From NCBI GenBank assembly GCA_016841065.1, contig JAENZW010000006.1, forward strand, positions 1-48,841: a stretch of 48,841 nucleotides of DNA. The letters are read 5' to 3'. A model generated the notes under the pieces. It was not told the origin of the DNA and did no database searches. It saw only the letters and a program-made list of their open reading frames with translations. Position numbers and translations under genes: made by a program. Origin of the DNA: Actinomycetota bacterium. Lineage in GTDB: Bacteria > Actinomycetota > Coriobacteriia > Anaerosomatales > JAENZW01. Below are positions 43,541 to 48,841 of this stretch, in pieces. Each line of letters begins with the position of its first letter. Positions within the stretch are counted from its first letter, which is position 1.

Positions 43541-44472
43541 TGTCCCGCAGGGGTGCGACCAATCTCTCCGGGATCCTCATCATCGACAAGCCTGCCGGGA
43601 TGACGAGCCATGACGTCCTCAGCGTTGTCCGCAAGGCCACCGGAGAGAAGAGAATCGGCCACGCAGGCACCCTCGACCCGATGGCCACTGGACTGCTTGT
43701 GGTCCTCGTTGGTCCCGCGACGAGGCTCGCGCCGTATCTCTCGTCAGCGACCAAGCGCTACCTCGCCAAGATCGAATTCGGTTCGGCGACGGACACCGAC
43801 GACGCCGAAGGACAGCCCGTCAGCAGCGCGCCGTGTCCTCCGGGCCTATTCGACCACTCCGCGGCTCAGTCGATTCTGGATTCCTTCCTCGGCTCCTCTA
43901 TGCAAGTTCCGCCCCAGTACTCGGCCATCAAGGTCGAGGGCCGCACGGCGCACCGCGTCTCACGGGCCGGCGGCGAAATCCAGCTCGCGCCTCGTCCGAT
44001 CGAGGTGAGCGAGGCCCGTCTCCTGGGCACAGACTCCGCGAAGGAGACCTGGGATGTCGAGTTCCTAGTGTCCAAGGGTACCTACGTACGCGCGCTCGCT
44101 CGCGATATCGCTGTTGCCGCCGGGACGGTCGCGCACCTCAGCGCATTGAGACGCACCGCAAGCGGGGTGCTCAACCTCGCCGACCACGCGTGCGCTCTCG
44201 ACGACGTCATCGACGCGGCGTCCTCGGCAAGCCTGCCCGCCTACTTCGTTGACCCCGTGGAGGCCATGTCCCTCCCACTGCTCGAGGCCGATCCGGAGAC
44301 CGTCCGCAACGGACGTCGCCTGCCGCCGATCGTGCGCCCCGGGGCAGTCCCTGATTCACTGTTCGCGGTCACGGACCGTGGCCGACTATTGGCCGTCTAC
44401 CGGGCGACGCCCGACGCTCTCGTCGCCCAGACCGTGATCCCCGGCGGAGTGTCAGGAGGATCGCGACCATGA
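43540..44472 (+). CDS. truB: tRNA pseudouridine(55) synthase
   Basis: TruB makes pseudouridine 55 in the T loop of tRNAs. The 310-residue protein has ILIIDKPAGMTSHDV and the catalytic D46 in HAGTLDPMATG, plus KGTYVRALARDIA further on. Length is typical. Its ATG overlaps the nrnA stop as TGATG and its own stop overlaps the ribF ATG. Together with TrmFO (m5U54) and TrmD (m1G37), three tRNA modification enzymes are coded in this window. Confidence 0.96.
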   Translation: MSRRGATNLSGILIIDKPAGMTSHDVLSVVRKATGEKRIGHAGTLDPMATGLLVVLVGPATRLAPYLSSATKRYLAKIEFGSATDTDDAEGQPVSSAPCPPGLFDHSAAQSILDSFLGSSMQVPPQYSAIKVEGRTAHRVSRAGGEIQLAPRPIEVSEARLLGTDSAKETWDVEFLVSKGTYVRALARDIAVAAGTVAHLSALRRTASGVLNLADHACALDDVIDAASSASLPAYFVDPVEAMSLPLLEADPETVRNGRRLPPIVRPGAVPDSLFAVTDRGRLLAVYRATPDALVAQTVIPGGVSGGSRP

Positions 44473-45404
44473 CGCAGGTCTACACATGGGAGCCTGATTC
44501 GGCACCCCTGGGCAGCGCGGTTGTTGCGATTGGCGTCTTTGACGGCGTGCATATTGGCCATCAGACGCTCATTCGCGATGCCGTCTTCGAGGCACGCGAA
44601 CGTGGTGTCGGCGCAGTTGCACTCACCTTCGATCGTGACCCGGATCAGGTGGTCACGCCTGACACGGCAGCGCCGCAGTTGTTGTCGCTCGAGGACAAGA
44701 TCGGGTTCATTTCAGCTCTCGATGTCGATTCCGTGCTGGTAGTCCCCTTCTGTGCCCGTCTCGCGGAGACGACCGCCGAGCGCTTCCTCGATGACGTGCT
44801 CACCCAGGCCCTCGATCCCAAGGCTGTCGTGGTCGGGCGGGACTTTCGTTTCGGTCATCACGCCAGCGGAACCGTCGAGACACTGCAGGTCTTTGGCGTG
44901 AAGCACGGTTTCGAGGTGTTCGGCCACGACCTCGTAGCCAGTGGTGGCGAACCGGTGACCTCCACGCGTATCAGGGCACTTATTGCCGAAGGTCACGTTG
45001 CAGAGGCCTCTACGCTTCTCGGCAGACCACATCGGCTGACTGGGCGCGTCGGCCACGGCAGGGGAGAGGGCGCACCCCTTCTGGGTGTCCCCACGGCCAA
45101 CATTCGGCCCGCGCCGCACGCAGCGGTCCCTGCGGACGGAGTCTACGCCGGCTTCGCCACGCACGAAGGACGCGCGCATGCAGCGGCGATCTCCGTTGGG
45201 GTGCCGCCGACGTTCCCTCAATCGGAGGATTCCATCGAGGCTCACATCATCGACTGGGAGGGCGACCTCTACAACACGGATCTCACGCTCGAGTTCGTGG
45301 CCAGACTTCGGAGTCAGAGCGCGTTTGCGACGCCCCAGGAACTGACTGCAGCCATTCAAGGGGACATAGCGCAGAGTGCGACTCTGCTGAATCGGGAACC
45401 CTAG
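44469..45404 (+). CDS. ribF: Bifunctional riboflavin kinase / FAD synthetase
   Basis: RibF makes FMN from riboflavin and FAD from FMN, supplying cofactor to FabK, TrmFO and others. The 311-residue protein has an N-terminal nucleotidylyltransferase domain with GVFDGVHIGHQ (22-32) and a C-terminal kinase domain (about 185-305) with LLGVPTANI and DGVYAGFA. Position after truB is standard. The gene closes the rimP operon; three small membrane-protein genes separate it from rpsO, whereas in Bacillus rpsO follows directly. Confidence 0.96.
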   Translation: MTQVYTWEPDSAPLGSAVVAIGVFDGVHIGHQTLIRDAVFEARERGVGAVALTFDRDPDQVVTPDTAAPQLLSLEDKIGFISALDVDSVLVVPFCARLAETTAERFLDDVLTQALDPKAVVVGRDFRFGHHASGTVETLQVFGVKHGFEVFGHDLVASGGEPVTSTRIRALIAEGHVAEASTLLGRPHRLTGRVGHGRGEGAPLLGVPTANIRPAPHAAVPADGVYAGFATHEGRAHAAAISVGVPPTFPQSEDSIEAHIIDWEGDLYNTDLTLEFVARLRSQSAFATPQELTAAIQGDIAQSATLLNREP

Positions 45405-45431
45405 ACAGAGACTACTTCGGATGGAGGGCCC

Positions 45432-45620
45432 ATGGCCGACGATAGCAAGGACATGATGGAGCGCGCAGCCTCGCTGCTGGAAACGGTCGTCGACTGGATC
45501 GAGACTGCGGTGGCCGCCGTTCTCGCAGTCATCATTGTTGCCGCGGTGGGCGTCGTCATCCACAAGACCACCACTCTCGTCACAGCGATTCCCGCACCCG
45601 AAGGATCGCTACCGCCGTGA
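45432..45620 (+). CDS. Small membrane protein, likely N-terminal half of a PsiE-like protein
   Basis: A 62-residue protein with one membrane segment (about 22-46) after an acidic start, ending in AIPAPEGSLPP. It resembles the first quarter to third of PsiE (phosphate-starvation-inducible E), a four-helix membrane protein, and the remaining helices appear in the next gene in another frame. GGAGGG lies just upstream of the ATG. The stop overlaps the next start as GTGA. It could be a naturally split gene, a programmed frameshift, or a sequence error. Function of PsiE proteins is not well established. Confidence 0.6.
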   Translation: MADDSKDMMERAASLLETVVDWIETAVAAVLAVIIVAAVGVVIHKTTTLVTAIPAPEGSLPP

Positions 45621-45883
45621 TCAAGGCGGTGCTCGATGTGTTCATCGTTGTCGAGCTCTTCCGGATCACTGTCGCGTACGTTCGACACAGCGCCGTCGTC
45701 CCGACAGTCCTCGAAACCGCTCTCGTGGTCGCCGCCCGTGAAGTCGTCGTCATCGAGGCGGGCACCAAGGAACCGCTCGTCGGCCTCGCGCTGGCGGGCA
45801 TCCTCGTCGCGATCGGCGTCACCTGGTGGCTGCTGAGATCGGCCGGCGCCTGTGGCCCGCACAAAGAAGCGGAATCCCGCTAG
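45617..45883 (+). CDS. Membrane protein, likely C-terminal part of a PsiE-like protein
   Basis: An 88-residue, strongly hydrophobic protein with about three membrane segments. The pattern FIVVELFRITVAYVRH, then VLETALVVAAREVVVIEA, then a final helix ending in WWLLRS parallels the later helices of PsiE (FEFIALIVKYF and AIVRLIIVDH in the E. coli protein). It starts at a GTG overlapping the stop of the previous ORF and has AAGGA upstream. Summed with the 62-residue ORF the length is about that of a complete PsiE. It ends just before the ribosome binding site of the next gene. Confidence 0.6.
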   Translation: MIKAVLDVFIVVELFRITVAYVRHSAVVPTVLETALVVAAREVVVIEAGTKEPLVGLALAGILVAIGVTWWLLRSAGACGPHKEAESR

Positions 45884-45896
45884 CGGAGGATGCCCT

Positions 45897-46184
45897 GTGA
45901 CGTTGCCCCACGACATGCCGCCTGACCCTTGGGCCGAAGACGGTATCGACCTCTGGACGCTTGAGGAGGCCGAACGGCTTGCCCAGGACGGTGTGACCGG
46001 CGACGATCCACGCTGGAGAGCACTCGAGGACGACGGTCCCCTCATCGATGACTTCGACGGACCAGCTGCTCAGAATCGGTACTCTGACAGCCCCGAACCC
46101 TTCTCGGCGGGCCTGCGCCGATGGGTCGTCGGCGCCGTAGCGGCCGTGCTGCTCCTCGCGCTGTTGTTGTACTTCATACGTTGA
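45897..46184 (+). CDS. Hypothetical acidic protein with C-terminal membrane anchor
   Basis: A 95-residue protein not recognised from any family. Its first 70 residues are acidic and rich in Asp, Glu and Pro ([20 protein letters not shown]), then a single membrane segment (about 73-93: [18 protein letters not shown]) closes the protein with one Arg after it, a tail-anchored arrangement. The GTG at 45897 has GGAGGA at 45885-45890; an earlier in-frame GTG at 45852 would overlap the previous gene. It is 13 bases after the PsiE-like pair and probably co-transcribed. Confidence 0.6.
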   Translation: MTLPHDMPPDPWAEDGIDLWTLEEAERLAQDGVTGDDPRWRALEDDGPLIDDFDGPAAQNRYSDSPEPFSAGLRRWVVGAVAAVLLLALLLYFIR

Positions 46185-46205
46185 TCTCACCCGCGCCGGC
46201 ACCGA

Positions 46206-46234
46206 GCGACATGCCCGGCACCGTGTGTTATACT
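46206..46234 (+). promoter_or_regulatory. Sigma-A-type promoter for rpsO
   Basis: GCGACA (46206-46211) and TATACT (46229-46234) are 17 bases apart, with TGT before the -10 box giving an extended -10. The transcript would have a leader of about 85 bases before the rpsO ATG, enough to fold for S15 autoregulation, though no specific structure was identified. Confidence 0.65.
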
Positions 46235-46326
46235 TCGCAGGTTGTACATACCTATGCCTGAGACGGACGACTCACCAACGCCGCTCTCGGACGTGGGCGG
46301 ACTCCAGAAAGAAGGGTGAATCACAT

Positions 46327-46596
46327 ATGGCACTGCCCAAGGACGTGAAGACGTCTATCATCGCCGAACACGCCCGCACGGATGGCGACACCGGCTCCCC
46401 CGAGGTTCAGGTCGCGCTCCTCACGAAGCGAATCAAGGACCTGACCGAGCATCTCAAGACTCACAAGAAGGACCATCACACCCGACGTGGGCTACTGAAA
46501 CTCGTCGGACAGAGGCGCCGGATGCTCAACTATCTCAAGAAGACCGACATTGAGCGGTACCGAGAAATCGTCGCGAAGCTAGGTATTCGCGGCTAG
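46327..46596 (+). CDS. rpsO: Ribosomal protein uS15
   Basis: uS15 binds 16S rRNA early in assembly. The 89-residue protein has the complete family pattern: [35 protein letters not shown] and [20 protein letters not shown]. The ATG at 46327 follows a GAAGGGTGA site; the longer frame from 46225 overlaps the promoter and is not coding. rpsO-pnp is one of the most conserved pairs in bacteria. Confidence 0.97.
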   Translation: MALPKDVKTSIIAEHARTDGDTGSPEVQVALLTKRIKDLTEHLKTHKKDHHTRRGLLKLVGQRRRMLNYLKKTDIERYREIVAKLGIRG

Positions 46597-46612
46597 AAAC
46601 GGAGAAAGATAT

Positions 46613-46641
46613 CGAAGGCGGGGAAAGAAGCCCCGCCTTCG
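46613..46641 (+). terminator. Hairpin between rpsO and pnp
   Basis: CGAAGGCGGGG (46613-46623) pairs perfectly with CCCCGCCTTCG (46631-46641) around a seven-base loop, followed by GTCTT. It is 16 bases after the rpsO stop. It is probably a partial terminator; in E. coli the same gap has both a terminator and an RNase III site. Confidence 0.65.
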
Positions 46642-46706
46642 GTCTTGGGTCCGGCGAAGCCAATCGGGCCAGTACGCCTTCCGCGCAAGGGGCGCGGGAG
46701 AGAGGG

Positions 46707-46730
46707 ATGAAGAGGAAGAAGAGACAGTAA
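46707..46730 (+). CDS. Possible seven-codon leader ORF before pnp
   Basis: ATG AAG AGG AAG AAG AGA CAG TAA encodes MKRKKRQ. It has a good Shine-Dalgarno region, GGGAGAGAGGG (46696-46706), and its stop overlaps the pnp start as TAATG. Two of its codons are AGG and AGA, likely rare in a GC-rich genome. Whether it is translated is unknown; the same purine-rich sequence could simply be the pnp ribosome binding site. Confidence 0.3.
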   Translation: MKRKKRQ

Positions 46731-48841
46731 TGCAGAAGATCGTTGAGAGCTTCGAACTTTTCGGCAAGGAGTACGTTCTCGAGACCGGCGAGCTGGCCAA
46801 GCAGGCCGGCGGAGCCGTGGTTGTCCGCCAGGGCGACTCCATGGTCCTCGTGACGGCGACCGCATCGCGGCAGCCAAAGGATCTGGACTTCTTTCCGCTC
46901 ACCGTGGACTTCGAAGAGCGGATGTACGCAGCAGGCAAGCTGCCCGGCGGATTCATCAAGCGTGAGTCGCGTCCGAGCGAGAAGGCCATCCTGACCGCAC
47001 GCATGATCGACCGACCCATTCGTTCTGCGTTTCCCAGCAATTTCCGCAACGAAGTCCAGATCATCGCCACGGTGCTTTCGGCTGACCAGGTCCACCAGCT
47101 CGATGTCATCAGCATCATGGGTGCCTCCGCAGCCCTTCGCGTCGCTGGTATCCCGTTCGATGGACCGCTCGCATGTGTGCGCGTCGCGCGCGTCGAGGGT
47201 GACTTCATCGTGAACCCCACGTTCGACGAGCTCGAAGAGTCCGACCTCGACCTGGTCGTTGCAGGCTCTCCCGACGCGGTGTACATGGTCGAGGCCGGAG
47301 CCCTCGAGGTAACCGAGGACGACATGCTCGCCGCCCTGACCTTCGCTCACGAGGCAATCGGCGAGTTCTGCGAGATACAGGACCGCTTCGTTGCACGCTG
47401 CGACGTTACTCCCATGGATATTCCGCTACATGAAAGCGATCCGGCACTTCGCGAGAGGATCTTCGCGCATGCCGACAAGATGCGTGACGCGCTCCACAAT
47501 CCCGACAAGCACGCGCGGATGGACGCCATCGCTGACGTGAAGACGGCCATCAGCGAGTCGTTCACGGAAGACGAGCTCGCCGCGTCCGGCAAGGACATCA
47601 AGGCCCTCCTGAAGGAACTCGAGAAGAAGACCATGCGCACTATGGTTCTCGAAGAGGGCGAACGCGCCGACGGCCGCAAGCTCGATGAGGTTCGTCAGGT
47701 CACCTGTACTGCCGGCTATCTCCCCCGCGCGCACGGCTCCGGCCTGTTCACGCGCGGTCAGACGCAGGTGCTCTCCGTCTTGACCCTGGGCATGCTGTCC
47801 GAGTGGCAGCGCATCGACACCATCGACGTCGCCGAGGGTAAGCGCTATCTCCACCACTACAACTTCCCGCCGTTCTGCACCGGCGAGACCGGCTTCATGC
47901 GCGGGCCGAAGCGCCGCGAGATCGGTCACGGTGCCCTCGCGGAACGCGCACTACTTCCGGTCATCCCCGTCGAAGACGAGTTCCCGTACACGGTACGCAT
48001 CGTCAGCGAAGTCCTGGAGTCCAACGGCTCATCGTCGATGGGCTCGGTATGCGGCTCGACCCTCGCTCTCATGGACGCGGGCGTGCCGATCAAGGCGCCG
48101 GTCTCCGGTGTTGCGATGGGCCTGATCAAGGAGGGCGACAAGGTCGCCGTCCTCACCGACATCCAGGGCCTCGAAGACTTTCTCGGCGACATGGACTTCA
48201 AGGTAGCAGGTACCGAGAACGGCATCACCGCACTACAAATGGACAACAAGGCTGCCGGTCTCTCCACCGAGATTCTGGCGCAGGCTCTTCGGCAGGCCAA
48301 GGACGGACGCGCCCACATTCTCGCGAAGATGCTCGAAGCGATCGATACGCCTCGCGGTGCTCTGTCTGAGTTCGCACCTCGAATCCTCACGATTCACATT
48401 CCCGTCGACAAGATCCGCGAAGTCATCGGATCGGGTGGCAAGATTGTCCGGGGAATCCAGGAAGAGACCGGTGCGCACATCGACATCCAGGAAGACGGGA
48501 CGATCTACATCGCCAGCAAGGACCTCGGCGGCGAAGCGGCCCTCAAGCGCATCGAGGCAATTGTGAAGGAGCCCGAGATCGGCGAGAAGTACACCGGTCG
48601 AGTCGTCTCCATTCAGGCCTTCGGGGCGTTCATCGAACTCATCCCCGGCAAGGACGGACTCCTCCACATCTCGCGCGTGGCAAACGGTCGCGTCGAGAAG
48701 GTCGAGGACGTGCTCTCCGTCGGTGACGAAGTCGAGGTCGAGATCATGGACATCGATGATCGCGGCAAAGTCTCGCTCGACCGCATCAACAAGCCGGACG
48801 CCCCCAAGTCCTCGGGCGCTCGCCCGCAAGGCGGCGACCGA
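46730..48841 (+). CDS. pnp: Polyribonucleotide nucleotidyltransferase (3' end beyond window)
   Basis: PNPase degrades RNA from the 3' end with phosphate. The frame is open for 704 codons to the window edge with no stop. It has two RNase PH-like domains, with PGGFIKRESRPSEKAILTAR in the first and FTRGQTQVLSVLTLG plus ESNGSSSMGSVCGSTLALMD in the second, then a KH domain with GSGGK (567-571) and an S1 domain from about residue 620 (YTGRVVSIQAFGAFIEL, KDGLLHISRV). The ATG at 46730 gives the expected MQKIVESFELFGKEY start. Only a short disordered tail should be missing. Confidence 0.96.
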   Translation, partial: MQKIVESFELFGKEYVLETGELAKQAGGAVVVRQGDSMVLVTATASRQPKDLDFFPLTVDFEERMYAAGKLPGGFIKRESRPSEKAILTARMIDRPIRSAFPSNFRNEVQIIATVLSADQVHQLDVISIMGASAALRVAGIPFDGPLACVRVARVEGDFIVNPTFDELEESDLDLVVAGSPDAVYMVEAGALEVTEDDMLAALTFAHEAIGEFCEIQDRFVARCDVTPMDIPLHESDPALRERIFAHADKMRDALHNPDKHARMDAIADVKTAISESFTEDELAASGKDIKALLKELEKKTMRTMVLEEGERADGRKLDEVRQVTCTAGYLPRAHGSGLFTRGQTQVLSVLTLGMLSEWQRIDTIDVAEGKRYLHHYNFPPFCTGETGFMRGPKRREIGHGALAERALLPVIPVEDEFPYTVRIVSEVLESNGSSSMGSVCGSTLALMDAGVPIKAPVSGVAMGLIKEGDKVAVLTDIQGLEDFLGDMDFKVAGTENGITALQMDNKAAGLSTEILAQALRQAKDGRAHILAKMLEAIDTPRGALSEFAPRILTIHIPVDKIREVIGSGGKIVRGIQEETGAHIDIQEDGTIYIASKDLGGEAALKRIEAIVKEPEIGEKYTGRVVSIQAFGAFIELIPGKDGLLHISRVANGRVEKVEDVLSVGDEVEVEIMDIDDRGKVSLDRINKPDAPKSSGARPQGGDR

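Overview
The window is a contiguous stretch of bacterial housekeeping chromosome in which every convincing gene lies on the + strand. It is GC-rich by eye (not computed) and dense, with many 1-4 base ATGA/GTGA stop-start overlaps and frequent GTG and TTG starts. The gene order from plsX to pnp closely follows the Bacillus-type order. A WhiG/FliA-type sigma factor sits just before rpsB, where Streptomyces carries whiG and Bacillus carries sigD. Together with FabK-type enoyl reductases, an ADP-forming acyl-CoA synthetase and sequence-based promoters, this suggests a deep-branching, probably anaerobic actinobacterium (for example Coriobacteriia or a relative). That placement is inference, and no marker phylogeny was run.

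Layout. Bases 2-1644 hold the end of an ATP-grasp acyl-CoA synthetase gene and a P-loop/DRTGG protein. Bases 1659-8926 are a type II fatty acid cluster (plsX, fabH, fabK, fabD, fabG, acpP, a second FabK/NMO-like gene, fabF). Bases 8923-16123 carry rnc, smc, ftsY, a signal peptidase I gene and ffh. Bases 16238-19350 carry rpsP, khpA, rimM, trmD, a second signal peptidase I gene and rplS. Bases 19381-25312 carry rnhB, yraN, comM, dprA, trmFO and xerC. Bases 25342-26734 hold the sigma factor and a response regulator with a zinc-ribbon tail. Bases 26913-35351 carry rpsB, tsf, pyrH, frr, uppS, cdsA, dxr, a site-2 protease and ispG. Bases 35456-37589 hold an orphan Rossmann-fold protein and proS. 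Bases 37820-45404 carry rimP, nusA, ylxR, infB, rbfA, nrnA, truB and ribF. Bases 45432-46184 hold three small membrane-protein genes, two of which look like halves of a PsiE protein. Bases 46327-48841 are rpsO and a 3'-truncated pnp.

How the genes work together. The first third makes acyl chains and phosphatidate precursors and the SRP/Ffh-FtsY-signal peptidase export route. The middle covers rRNA and tRNA maturation, DNA uptake and recombination, and ribosome assembly. The next section runs translation elongation and recycling into isoprenoid and phospholipid synthesis (uppS, cdsA, dxr, ispG). The last third is the NusA/IF2 transcription-translation operon. Good promoter sequences precede rpsP, rplS, rimP and rpsO. 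In the rpsP and rimP leaders a terminator-like hairpin lies between promoter and ribosome binding site, which suggests attenuation.

No tRNA, rRNA, CRISPR, transposon, prophage or attachment site was seen, and no gene-free stretch exceeds about 230 bases. The most unusual items are small modifications of conserved genes: the zinc-ribbon response regulator beside the sigma factor, a zinc-knuckle-like tail on NusA, a winged-helix-like insertion in the site-2 protease, long acidic tails on S16 and S2, the split PsiE gene, and a seven-codon leader ORF touching the pnp start.
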